Assembly (NCBI RefSeq): GCF_002556545.1
Contig: NZ_CP022685.1
Location: 3,596,001-3,660,000 of the forward strand
Direction: 5' to 3'
Length of the DNA stretch: 64,000 nucleotides
Origin: Streptomyces formicae
GTDB taxonomy: Bacteria > Actinomycetota > Actinomycetes > Streptomycetales > Streptomycetaceae
The translations under genes were made by a program, and so were the position numbers. The notes under the pieces are model-generated. The model ran no database searches. It was not told the DNA's origin and saw only the letters and a program-made list of their open reading frames with translations. Of this stretch, positions 35,455-43,384 are shown piece by piece (positions within the stretch are counted from its first letter, which is position 1; every line of letters starts with the position of its first letter).

Positions 35455-35579
35455 ACGTGCACGGCCTTGTCGAGCCGCTCGGCAAGGGCCTGCGCCACCG
35501 TGGACTTGCCGGACGCCATGATGCCGGTGATGACGACGACGCCACCGGGGTCAGAGGTGCTGGTAGTCATGACGCCCAT
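35013..35579 (-). CDS. P-loop kinase (AAA_33/zeta-like)
   Basis: The 188-residue protein has a Walker A motif GIMASGKST near the N-terminus, then HVRGDVYRRMI and a lid region with PRPEAVAAREAGRGKTGYG. The layout is that of small nucleoside or phosphate kinases of the AAA_33 group, related to chloramphenicol phosphotransferase and gluconate kinases; the substrate is unknown. Neither the ATG at 35579 nor the ATG at 35570 has a clear ribosome site. The 3' part lies in copy 2 of the duplication, so this is the intact kinase gene. Confidence 0.85.
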   Translation of the reverse strand: MGVMTTSTSDPGGVVVITGIMASGKSTVAQALAERLDKAVHVRGDVYRRMIVSGGVAYEPDAGGEAEAQLLLRYRLSASTADAYADAGFTAIVQDVILGPPLKTYVELIRTRPAYVVVLAPRPEAVAAREAGRGKTGYGAWTVEDLDTGLRETTPKLGLWLDSSELTVAETVDAILARLDEARIDPAS

Positions 35580-35674
35580 CGTGCCAGCGCACCCGACGCC
35601 ACCGCCTCCGGATTACCGGCGGACCGCCGCCGCGCGGGCCGTCCCTCACACCGGGCACCTGCTCGCCCTCCGCG

Positions 35675-35863
35675 TCACCAGGCCCTCAGAAGAGCCACCG
35701 CACCGGCCACCGAGAAGATCGCCCCGCCGACCCGCACGGTCGTCACGCTCTTCGGCCACATCCGATGCTGGTAGGAGAGCATCTGGAACCAGTCGGCCGC
35801 ACGGCACACGTTGGTGGCAAGCACCGTGCCGCCCACGAAGGTGAACAGCCCCCAGCCCGCCAC
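35675..35863 (-). CDS. Small membrane protein, 62 residues
   Basis: Starts GTG (AGWGLFTFVGGTVLATNVCRA) and has two hydrophobic stretches (about 2-18 and 45-60) separated by a short basic loop (YQHRMWPKSVTTVRV). It follows the xanthine-dehydrogenase-like operon by 15 bases on the same strand. No family was recognised. Coding is supported by position, strand and plausible two-helix topology only. Confidence 0.55.
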   Translation of the reverse strand: MAGWGLFTFVGGTVLATNVCRAADWFQMLSYQHRMWPKSVTTVRVGGAIFSVAGAVALLRAW

Positions 35864-35878
35864 GACCGCCCGCCCGCG

Positions 35879-38188
35879 CTACGCCGACGGCGCGGCCACC
35901 GCCGCCTGCGGGCGGATCGGGAGGCGGTTGACCGGGCGGCCCGTCGCCGCGCGGACCGCCGATGCCACGGCCGCGGGGGACGTCACCACCGGGACCGCGC
36001 TCGCCGCCTTCGCGCCGAACGGGGCGACCACGTCACGCTCCTCGACCAGCTTCACGATGCGGATGTCGGGGGTGTCCAGGGCCGTGGGCAGGGCGTAGCC
36101 CGTCAGGTCGGGGTGGCGGACGATGCCGCGCGGGGTGCGCAGGTTCTCCGTCAGTGCCGCGCCCACGCCCTGCGTGACGCCCGCCTCGATGCGGACCCTC
36201 AGCTGGGCGGGGTTGAGGATGCGGCCCACGTCCTGGGCGACGGCCAGTTCCACGACGCGGACCGAGCCGATCTCGATGTCGACGTCGACCACCGCGCGCA
36301 CCGCGCAGAACGCCATGCCCACGAAGGCGTCGCCCTGTCCTGCCTCGTCGAGGGGCTCGGTCGGGTGCGGGCGGCACTGGGCCGTGGCCCACAGTTCCTT
36401 GCCGTCCATCGCCTCGGTGACGGTCGTGGAGAGCACCCCGTCGTACGAGGTGATCTTGCCGTCGGTGATCTGGAGCAGCTCCGTGGACATGCCGAACTTG
36501 TGGGCGAGCGGCTGGAGGAGCTGGGTGCGCACCATCTTCGCCGCGCGCTCCACCGCGCCGCCCGACACCCAGGTGTGGCGGCCGCGACAGCTCGGGCCCG
36601 CCGGTGGCTGGTCCGTGTCGACGGGAGCCACCCGCACGTCGTCGATGCCGAGCGTCTCCTGGACGATCTGGCGGGCCAGCGTGGTGAAGCCCTGGCCGGT
36701 CTCGACGGCCGCGCAGATGACCGTGGCCGCGCCGTCGTGGACCTTCACGGTGGCCGTGGAGACCTCGTCCGTGCCCTCGGCGCCCAGGAGCTGGACCATG
36801 CCGAGGCCGTAGCCGACGCCCCGGCGGACGGCGGCGGGCTCGCCCGCGCCCTCGGGCCCGCCGGGCAGCAGCCACTCGTCCTCGGGGGTGTCCTTGGGCA
36901 GCTCGGGCAGCGGGAAGTCCCGTACGGCGGCGAGGAGTTCGGCCACCGGGGCGGGACAGGTCACCGTCTGCCCGGTGGGCAGGATGTCGCCGGTCGCCAT
37001 GACGTTGCGCAGGCGCAGCTCCGCCGGGTCGACGCCCAGCTTCTTTGCGATCTTGTCCATCTGGGCTTCGTACGCCGCGCACACCTGCATGGCGCCCTCG
37101 CCCCGCACGTGGCCGGAGGGCGGGTTGTTCGTGCGTACGGCCCAGCCCTCGATGAAGGCGTTCGGCACGACGTAGGGCCCGCAGGCGAAGGAGACCGCCG
37201 CCGCGAGCGCCTCCGACGAGGTGTCCGCGTACGCGCCCGCGTCGAGCAGGATCTGCGCCTCGACCTTGACGAGCCTGCCCTCGGCGTCCGCGTGGTGGCG
37301 GTAGCGAAGGAGCGTGGGGTGGCGGTGCGCGTGGCCGAGGAAGGACTCCTCGCGGGTCGCGGTGAGCTTGACGGGGCAGCCGGTCCGCAACGCGAGGAGC
37401 CCGACGGGCAGTTGGAAGCTCGCGTCCTCGCGGTCACCGGTCGCGCCGGGCACCCCGGTGACGACGATCTTCACCTGGTCCGGGGCGAGCCCGAAGCAGG
37501 CGGCGGCCCTGTCCCGGTCGGCGTGCGGATCGGTGGAGGCCAGGTACAGCTCCACTCCCCCGTCGGGACGCGGCACCGCGAGCGCGGCCTCCGCGCCGAT
37601 GGGCGCGGGGTCCTGGCGGCCGATGCGGTAGAGCCCCTCGACGACGAGCTCGCCCGCCGCCTCCGGGTCGCCGTGGCGCAGCGGGATGTGCCGGATCAAG
37701 TTGCCGTCGGGGTGCAGCGGTTCGGCCTCGAAGGCCTTCTCCGGGTCGGTGACCGGTTCGAGCACCTCGTACTCGACGATGATCGCGGCGGCCGCCATCC
37801 GCGCCGTGTCCGGGTGGTCGGCGGCGACCGCGGCGATGGGCTCGCCGTGGTGGCGTACGACGTCGGAGGCAAAGACCGGGCGGTCGGCGACCGCGCGGCC
37901 GTGCAGCGCGTCCCCCGGCACGTCCTCGTGCGTGACGACGGCGCGGACGCCGGGCATCTCGCGCGCGTGCGTGGTGTCGATGGAGACGATGCGGGCGTGC
38001 GCGTGCGGCGAGCGGAGCACCGCCGCCCACAGCAGGCCCTCCGCCCACAGGTCCGCGGCGTACGGGAAGGTGCCCTCGGTCTTGGCGCGGCACTGCGCCG
38101 ACGGCAGTGACGAGCCGATGCCGTGCGGCAGTTGCTCGGGGCCCTGCGGCACGGCGGAGCTGGTCGCGGTGGCGGCTTCGTTGCTCAC
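35879..38188 (-). CDS. Molybdopterin-binding subunit, xanthine dehydrogenase family
   Basis: The 769-residue large subunit would carry the molybdenum cofactor and oxidise a purine or aldehyde-type substrate. Domain 1 (AQCRAKTEGTFPYAADLW... LRSPHAHARIVSIDT) and the cofactor-binding repeats (GQGFTTLARQIVQETLG, SGGAVERAAKMV, GDAFVGMAFCAVRAVVDVDIEIGSV) are in family order. At the C-terminus the usual GAKGVGEPP, whose Glu is the catalytic base, reads GAKAASAVP, so the Glu is absent. The GTG start overlaps the previous stop as GTGA. It forms one enzyme with the [2Fe-2S] and FAD subunits upstream. Confidence 0.9.
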   Translation of the reverse strand: MSNEAATATSSAVPQGPEQLPHGIGSSLPSAQCRAKTEGTFPYAADLWAEGLLWAAVLRSPHAHARIVSIDTTHAREMPGVRAVVTHEDVPGDALHGRAVADRPVFASDVVRHHGEPIAAVAADHPDTARMAAAAIIVEYEVLEPVTDPEKAFEAEPLHPDGNLIRHIPLRHGDPEAAGELVVEGLYRIGRQDPAPIGAEAALAVPRPDGGVELYLASTDPHADRDRAAACFGLAPDQVKIVVTGVPGATGDREDASFQLPVGLLALRTGCPVKLTATREESFLGHAHRHPTLLRYRHHADAEGRLVKVEAQILLDAGAYADTSSEALAAAVSFACGPYVVPNAFIEGWAVRTNNPPSGHVRGEGAMQVCAAYEAQMDKIAKKLGVDPAELRLRNVMATGDILPTGQTVTCPAPVAELLAAVRDFPLPELPKDTPEDEWLLPGGPEGAGEPAAVRRGVGYGLGMVQLLGAEGTDEVSTATVKVHDGAATVICAAVETGQGFTTLARQIVQETLGIDDVRVAPVDTDQPPAGPSCRGRHTWVSGGAVERAAKMVRTQLLQPLAHKFGMSTELLQITDGKITSYDGVLSTTVTEAMDGKELWATAQCRPHPTEPLDEAGQGDAFVGMAFCAVRAVVDVDIEIGSVRVVELAVAQDVGRILNPAQLRVRIEAGVTQGVGAALTENLRTPRGIVRHPDLTGYALPTALDTPDIRIVKLVEERDVVAPFGAKAASAVPVVTSPAAVASAVRAATGRPVNRLPIRPQAAVAAPSA

Positions 38189-40107
38189 GCCTGGCCTCCG
38201 TCCCGGCCGTACGGCCCCTGGGATCCTTCGGGTTCCTCGTAGATCCCCTCGTGCGCGGCCTGGTGGACGCCGCCCGCGCCGGGGCCCGCCTGGTGCGGGA
38301 TGCGGGCCTGGTCGCCCGGCTCGTCCGGCGACTCCGCGGCCGAGGCGGCCGCCGCTGTCGCCTCGCGCTCGGCCACGACTTCCTGGACGGCGTCGAGCAC
38401 GCCCCGGTAGCCGGAGCAGCGGCAGAGGTTGCCGCACAGCGCGCGGCGGGTCTCCAGGTCGGTGGGGGCGGGGTTGCCTTCGAGCAGGTCGTGCAGGGTC
38501 ATGGCCATGCCCGGTACGCAGAAGCCGCACTGGACCGCGCCGCACGCGGCGAGCGCGCGCTGCACGTCGGAGGGCTGCCCGTCCTCGGCGAGGCCCTCGA
38601 CGGTGCGCACCTCGCTGCTCGCGGTGGTCGCCGCGGGCACCAGGCAGGAGGCGACGAGCCGACCGTCCACCTGGACGTTGCACGCCCCGCACTCGCCCTG
38701 CGAGCAGCCGTCCTTGGCCCCGGCGAGACCGAGGCGCTCGCGCAGCACGTAGAGCAGCGACTCGCCGATCCAGGCATCGGTGACGGGTCGGTCGGCGCCG
38801 TTCACCCGCAGGACGTACGAGACGAGGGGGTGGTCGTCGTGGAGGGGGGCGGAGAGGATGGCCGGTTCGGCCGGTTCCGCCTCGGGTTCGGCGTCCGGCT
38901 CGGGCTCGGGTCCGGTGGGCTCCTCGGCGACGGCCTCGGGGGCGGGCGCGGGGGCCTCGGCCACGTCGTCGACGGGCGGTTCCGGCTCCACGAACTCGTC
39001 GTGCGCGTCCTGCTGTTCGAGAACGGGCTGGTCGAGGGCGGGCTCGGCGAGGACGGGCTCGGCGAGGACGGGCTGGTCGAGGGCGTCCGCTTCGGCGGGC
39101 CCGGGCTCCGGGGCCTCCTGGAGTTCCTGAAGCTCCTGCCGGACCTCCTGGGCCTCCTGGACCTCTTGGGCCTGGGGCTCCTGGACCTCCGGGTGCTCGG
39201 CGGCCTCGCGCTCGGCGGCACTCGGCACCCGCACGGCCCGCAGCAGCGTCGTCTGCTCGAACCGGTTCTCCGGGGGGCCCTCCTGTACCGGGGCGTGACT
39301 CTCCGGAGCCCGGTACTCCGGAACGTGCGGCTCGGAGACGTGCGGCTCTGAGACGTGGTGCTCCGGAACGTGGTGATCCGGTACGTGATGTTCCTGGGGC
39401 GGGGCCGTCACCTCGGGCTCCGGCTCCAGGACGGGCGCCTCCTGGGCCTGCGCGCCCCAGGGCGCACCGGCCCCCGCCCCCGTCGCCCAGGGCGCGGCCG
39501 CGCCGCCGGGCAGGGTCGCGGGCGGCGTGCCGCCCCACGTGGCGAGCGACGAGGTCGTGAACTCACCCGATTCGTCCGGAAGATCACCATCGGCGACCGG
39601 GATCGACCACTGGCCGGTGACGTCGGAAGCGGCCTCGTGCGGCTGTTCGTGCGGCTGCTCGTACCCGTGCGCGTGCCCGTGTCCCTGCGTGTGCCCGTGC
39701 TCGGGCCCGTAGCCCTGCTCCGCGGCGTGCGCCTCGGGGAAGCTCCACTGTCCGGTCGCCCGGGGGTCGTACCCCTGGCCCTGGACGTGGCCCTGGGGCT
39801 GGCTCTCCGGGACCTGCCGGCTCTGCGCCGTGCCCGCCTCGGGCCAGCTCACCGCCTGGCCGCCGCCCATCGCTCCGGTGATCTCGGGCGGCATGACCCA
39901 CGTGCCCGTGGCCGCCGGGTCGGTGGCGTCCGCGGTGGTCGGGGTGACCTTTATCTGCGGCGGCACATAACCGTGCCCCGGCGCGGCCAGCGGAACGTCC
40001 AGCATGCCCTCGGGGAGCTGCACGAACGCCGTCGCGTCCGAGTCGTACTCGCCCTGCGGGTGCGGCTGCCAGCCGCCGCCGTTGTGGGTGTTCTGGTCGT
40101 CGCTCAC
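38185..40107 (-). CDS. [2Fe-2S] subunit of xanthine dehydrogenase family, with long disordered N-terminus
   Basis: The 640-residue protein has its catalytic part only in the last 190 or so residues: a plant-type cluster (CSQGECGACNVQV then a fourth Cys) and a helical second cluster (CGAVQCGFC ... CGNLCRCSGYRGV). Family members are normally about 160-200 residues. The extra 440 or so residues are disordered: three TG[T/Q]W-type motifs (ATGTWVMPPE, ATGQWSFPEA, VTGQWSIPVA), His/Gln/Gly-rich blocks, HHVPEHHVSEPHV-like repeats and Glu/Pro repeats. No stop or alternative start separates the parts. The GTG at 40107 overlaps the FAD-subunit stop. Confidence 0.87.
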   Translation of the reverse strand: MSDDQNTHNGGGWQPHPQGEYDSDATAFVQLPEGMLDVPLAAPGHGYVPPQIKVTPTTADATDPAATGTWVMPPEITGAMGGGQAVSWPEAGTAQSRQVPESQPQGHVQGQGYDPRATGQWSFPEAHAAEQGYGPEHGHTQGHGHAHGYEQPHEQPHEAASDVTGQWSIPVADGDLPDESGEFTTSSLATWGGTPPATLPGGAAAPWATGAGAGAPWGAQAQEAPVLEPEPEVTAPPQEHHVPDHHVPEHHVSEPHVSEPHVPEYRAPESHAPVQEGPPENRFEQTTLLRAVRVPSAAEREAAEHPEVQEPQAQEVQEAQEVRQELQELQEAPEPGPAEADALDQPVLAEPVLAEPALDQPVLEQQDAHDEFVEPEPPVDDVAEAPAPAPEAVAEEPTGPEPEPDAEPEAEPAEPAILSAPLHDDHPLVSYVLRVNGADRPVTDAWIGESLLYVLRERLGLAGAKDGCSQGECGACNVQVDGRLVASCLVPAATTASSEVRTVEGLAEDGQPSDVQRALAACGAVQCGFCVPGMAMTLHDLLEGNPAPTDLETRRALCGNLCRCSGYRGVLDAVQEVVAEREATAAAASAAESPDEPGDQARIPHQAGPGAGGVHQAAHEGIYEEPEGSQGPYGRDGGQA

Positions 40108-41009
40108 GACAGCGCCCTCCCCAGTGCTCGTCGGGCCAGTGCGGCGACGGTGCGCCGCAGGTGCAGTACGGCGGGCGGCAGCGGCTGTTCGCTGCCGTCG
40201 GCCGCCGGGGGCTGTTCGGGGATGCAGGCGGCGGCGACGTACTCGCCGAAGGCCGTCACCGCTTCCGGCACCAGGCTGCCCCGCTCGCCGTCCCAGTCGA
40301 TCAGCGAGGCGACCCACTGCTCGGCCTCCAGGGGGCGCAGCGGCATCGGGGCGATGGCGCCGACCGCGCACCGCACGCCCCGGCGCGCGGGGTCGAGGAC
40401 CAGCGCGACGGAGGCGGTGGCGCGCCCCGGCCCGGTGCGCCCGGTCGCCTTGAGGAAGACCTGGGGGGCGTGCAGCAGCGGCACGCGGACGAAGCCGATG
40501 AGCTCGCCGGGGCGGAGCATCTCCATGCCCGCGAGCAGGTGCGGCACGGGGACCTCGCGGCGGACGCCGCCGGGTCCCGCGATGATCAGGACGGCTTCGA
40601 GCGCGGCCAGCACGGGAAGGGTGTCGCCGGTCGGCGCGGCCGACGCGATGTTCCCGCCGAGGGTGCCCGCGTTGCGGATCTGCGGCGGTCCCGCGGCGCG
40701 CGCGGCGGCGGCGAGCGCGGGGATCAGCGCGGCGAAGTCGGGGCGGCCCATGCGGGCGTGGGTGAGTCCCGCGCCGAGCAGCGCGTGACCGTCCTGGTAC
40801 TGCCAGCCGCGGATCTCGCTGATGCGGCCGAGCCCCACGAGGGCGGCGGGCCGCAGCTGTCCCGAGTTGACCGACGTCATCAGGTCGGTGCCACCGGCGA
40901 CGGGCACGGCGGCGGGCATGGCGGCGAGTGCCGCCACTGCCTCGTCGAGCGTGGCGGGCAGCTTCACCGACTGCGGTGCCTGTGCCGCCTGCGGTGCGTG
41001 CGTGCTCAA
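40104..41009 (-). CDS. FAD-binding subunit, xanthine dehydrogenase family (CoxM-like)
   Basis: The 301-residue protein has the FAD-binding signatures AVPVAGGTDLMTSVNSG and the central AGPPQIRNAGTLGGNIASAAPTGD, followed by the CO-dehydrogenase flavoprotein C-terminal domain. It passes electrons between the [2Fe-2S] subunit and an acceptor. It is the first gene of the operon FAD, [2Fe-2S], molybdopterin, each overlapping by four bases. Translation begins at TTG 41009, with AAGGGG about 9 bases upstream. Confidence 0.9.
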   Translation of the reverse strand: MSTHAPQAAQAPQSVKLPATLDEAVAALAAMPAAVPVAGGTDLMTSVNSGQLRPAALVGLGRISEIRGWQYQDGHALLGAGLTHARMGRPDFAALIPALAAAARAAGPPQIRNAGTLGGNIASAAPTGDTLPVLAALEAVLIIAGPGGVRREVPVPHLLAGMEMLRPGELIGFVRVPLLHAPQVFLKATGRTGPGRATASVALVLDPARRGVRCAVGAIAPMPLRPLEAEQWVASLIDWDGERGSLVPEAVTAFGEYVAAACIPEQPPAADGSEQPLPPAVLHLRRTVAALARRALGRALS

Positions 41010-41353
41010 AACCGGCTGCCCCTTCCCGATGCCCGGCCGCGTACTTCACGTACTCGCCGTTCGCGGTGCTCGCTACGTTTCCGACGTCACACCGTTACGC
41101 CTGTTCCGCCGTACGGTACGTGCTCACAACCCGGACGTGGCAACTCTGGCACATCTTCCCCGGGCCCCGGCGTGGGGGTCCGCTAGGAGGCATTCGTCCG
41201 GGGACCAGGGGGATGTACTGGTTTCGCATGCCCTCACCGGTCAGTGCGAATTGCCCCTGTCCGGTGACTCCTGGGCGGCGTCTTCCGGCCGCCGCTCCCG
41301 ACGGCACGCGCGCGTGGCACGGGCCGCCGGAAGCGAACGCCCGGCGAACGACC
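41010..41353. promoter_or_regulatory. Intergenic region upstream of the molybdenum-enzyme operon
   Basis: These 344 bases lie between the GH20 stop and the FAD-subunit start, both on the minus strand. They must contain the operon promoter. I see no clear dyad or gene; an ATG at 41215 on the + strand follows purine-rich sequence but its frame runs antisense into the GH20 gene and is not credible. Confidence 0.4.
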
Positions 41354-42979
41354 TCACACGTTCGGGGGCGGCCCGTCGATCGGGCGCCCGAGCACACCGG
41401 GGCGCGTGTGTCGCGGCAACGGCCCCGTCGGCGGGCGGTAGTCGACGCCGAGGGCGTCAAGTCGCGCGTAGTGCGTGGCCATTCGGCGCTCGAAGTCGGC
41501 GAAGTCACGCTCGGCGGAGGCCGGGAGCTCCCGCCAGGCCACCTCGGCGAAGGCGGCGAGCCGCGGGAACACCTGGTAGTCCACGCGCTGCTGGTTCTCC
41601 ATCACCTCGGTCCAGACGTTGGCCTGGGTGCCGAGCACGTGCGCGGCCTCCTCCTCGGTCAGCTCCGCGGGGACCGGCTCGAAGCGGTAGACGTCCTCCA
41701 GGGTGCGCACGAACGCGATGGGCATCGGCTCGTCGGGGCCGCCGTCCTCCCGGAAGTTCAAGTACACCTGCTGCTCGGGGCACATGACGACGTCGTGGCC
41801 TGATCTGGCCGCGTCGATGCCGCCCCGGTAGCCGCGCCAGGACGAGACGGTGGCGCCCTCGGCGAGCCCGCCCTCCAGGATCTCGTCCCAGCCGATGAGC
41901 CGCCGCCCGCGCGCGGTCAGCCACCGGTCGAAGTGCCGGATGAACCAGCTCTGCAACTCGTCCTCGTCGGCCAGGCCCAGCTCCTTGATGCGGGCCTGGG
42001 CGGCGGGCGACGCCTTCCACTGGTCCTTGGGGCACTCGTCGCCGCCGACGTGGATGAACGTGGAGGGGAAGAGGTCGAGGATCTCCTCGAAGACCCCTTC
42101 GTAGAAACGGAGTACGTCCTCGGTGGGGGCCAGGACGTTGGGGCTGACGCCCCAGGAGTCCCAGACCCGCATGGCCTCGGTGTCGACGACGTCGCTGTTG
42201 CCGAGGTGCGGGTAGGCGGTGATGGCCGCCTGCGAGTGGCCGGGGATGTCGACTTCGGGGACGACGGTGATGTGCAGGGAGTCCGCGTACGCGACGATCT
42301 CGCGGATGTCGTCCTGCGTGTAGTAACCGCCGTGCGGGTGCTCCAGCCAGAGCGGCGACGCGCGGTGGCCCCACCGGGTGCGGGCCCGCGACGAGCCCAC
42401 CTCGGTGAGCCGGGGGTGACGCTTGATCTCCACGCGCCAGCCCTGGTCGTCGGTGATGTGGAAGTGGAAGACGTTGAGCTTGTGCGCGGCCAGCAGGTCG
42501 AGGTAGCGAAGGACGCCGTCCTTGGGCATGAAGTGCCGCGAGACGTCGAGCATCATGCCGCGCCAGCCGAAGCGGGGCGCGTCCTCGACGGTGCCCGCGG
42601 GCACGGAGTGCTCCGCGCCGAGCCGCAGCCGCGCCCGCCGGAAGGCGTCGGGGCCGAGCAACTGGCGCAGGGTCTGGGCGCCCCAGAAGACGCCCGCGCC
42701 CGCGCCGCCGGCGATCTCGACGCGGTCGCTCTCGATGGTGAGCCGGTACGCCTCGGGCTCCAACGAGCCGTCGACGCGCAGGGAGACGGAACCGGCCGCG
42801 CCCTCGGCGCCGGGCCGCAGCGGCAGTCCGAGCGCGCCGCCGAGCGTGGCGCGCAGCCAGCGCTCGGTGGACTCGGTGCCGGGACCCGCGACGAGGGTGG
42901 TGGCGGCGTCGACGACGAAGGGGGAGCCCTGAGTGGCCTCGGCGCGTGCGGGCGCCGGGATGAGTTGCTCAAAGGTCAT
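41354..42979 (-). CDS. Beta-N-acetylhexosaminidase (GH20)
   Basis: The 541-residue glycosidase has an N-terminal GH20b-like domain and the catalytic barrel with WRGMMLDVSRHF, HITDDQGWRVEIKRHP, EVDIPGHSQAAI and the catalytic pair Asp314-Glu315 in IHVGGDECPKDQW, as required for substrate-assisted cleavage of GlcNAc. There is no signal peptide, so it is probably cytoplasmic and acts on chitobiose-type oligomers. The ATG at 42979 is chosen by family alignment; ATG 42997 is possible. A TTGCGCAA palindrome lies at 43002-43009, next to the start. Confidence 0.92.
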   Translation of the reverse strand: MTFEQLIPAPARAEATQGSPFVVDAATTLVAGPGTESTERWLRATLGGALGLPLRPGAEGAAGSVSLRVDGSLEPEAYRLTIESDRVEIAGGAGAGVFWGAQTLRQLLGPDAFRRARLRLGAEHSVPAGTVEDAPRFGWRGMMLDVSRHFMPKDGVLRYLDLLAAHKLNVFHFHITDDQGWRVEIKRHPRLTEVGSSRARTRWGHRASPLWLEHPHGGYYTQDDIREIVAYADSLHITVVPEVDIPGHSQAAITAYPHLGNSDVVDTEAMRVWDSWGVSPNVLAPTEDVLRFYEGVFEEILDLFPSTFIHVGGDECPKDQWKASPAAQARIKELGLADEDELQSWFIRHFDRWLTARGRRLIGWDEILEGGLAEGATVSSWRGYRGGIDAARSGHDVVMCPEQQVYLNFREDGGPDEPMPIAFVRTLEDVYRFEPVPAELTEEEAAHVLGTQANVWTEVMENQQRVDYQVFPRLAAFAEVAWRELPASAERDFADFERRMATHYARLDALGVDYRPPTGPLPRHTRPGVLGRPIDGPPPNV

Positions 42980-43001
42980 GGACCCAGAGGCTGTCATGCG
43001 A

Positions 43002-43009
43002 TTGCGCAA
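43002..43009. promoter_or_regulatory. TTGCGCAA palindrome at the GH20 start
   Basis: An 8-base palindrome within TTGCGTTGCGCAAT-type sequence, upstream of the GH20 ATG. TTGCGCAA cores are typical of LacI-family sugar-regulator sites in Streptomyces. The same core with longer symmetry (GTTGCGCAAC) recurs at 61726-61735. Confidence 0.35.
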
Positions 43010-43016
43010 CGCAAAA

Positions 43017-43043
43017 GGGGCGTTGCGGCACGCGCAACGCCCC
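43017..43043 (-). terminator. Terminator of the DUF3039 gene
   Basis: Perfect 11-bp stem (43017-43027 with 43033-43043) followed on the minus strand by TTTT, 36 bases after the DUF3039 stop. It is a good intrinsic terminator. Confidence 0.85.
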
Positions 43044-43078
43044 TCGGGCGAAGAGGTCTCACAAGGGACCGAAAGGGA

Positions 43079-43384
43079 CTACTTCTTGCCGCCCTTGCCG
43101 TCCTTGCCGCCCTTGTCCTTGTCGCCGCCCGCGCCCATGGACTCGTAGATCTCCTTGCACATGGGACAGACGGGATACTTCTTCGGGTCGCGGCCGGGGA
43201 CCCACACCTTGCCGCAGAGCGCGACGACGGGCGTGCCGTCGAGCGCGCTCGCCATGATCTTGTCCTTCTGGACGTAGTGCGCATAGCGCTCGTGGTCGCC
43301 GTCACCGTGCGACACCTGTGGCGTCGGCTCTACGAGGGTCCCCGTACCTGCCCCGCGCTCGGGCTCGGGCTCAAGAGTGCTCAT
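43079..43384 (-). CDS. DUF3039 family small protein
   Basis: The 101-residue protein has a conserved core (VSHGDGDHERYAHYVQKDKIMASALDGTPVVALCGKVWVPGRDPKKYPVCPMCKEIY) with a Cys and a CPMC pair that together look like a zinc ribbon, and a Lys/Gly-rich tail. It is widespread in actinobacteria and uncharacterised. The ATG at 43384 lacks a ribosome site and overlaps the end of the MFS gene by 14 bases, so translation may be coupled to it. Confidence 0.87.
   Translation of the reverse strand: MSTLEPEPERGAGTGTLVEPTPQVSHGDGDHERYAHYVQKDKIMASALDGTPVVALCGKVWVPGRDPKKYPVCPMCKEIYESMGAGGDKDKGGKDGKGGKK

Noticed and set aside
41215..41803. Possible + strand gene starting MYWFRMPSPVS in the gap before the GH20 gene
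   Set aside because: Most of the frame is antisense to the GH20 catalytic domain and has Arg/Pro-rich shadow composition.
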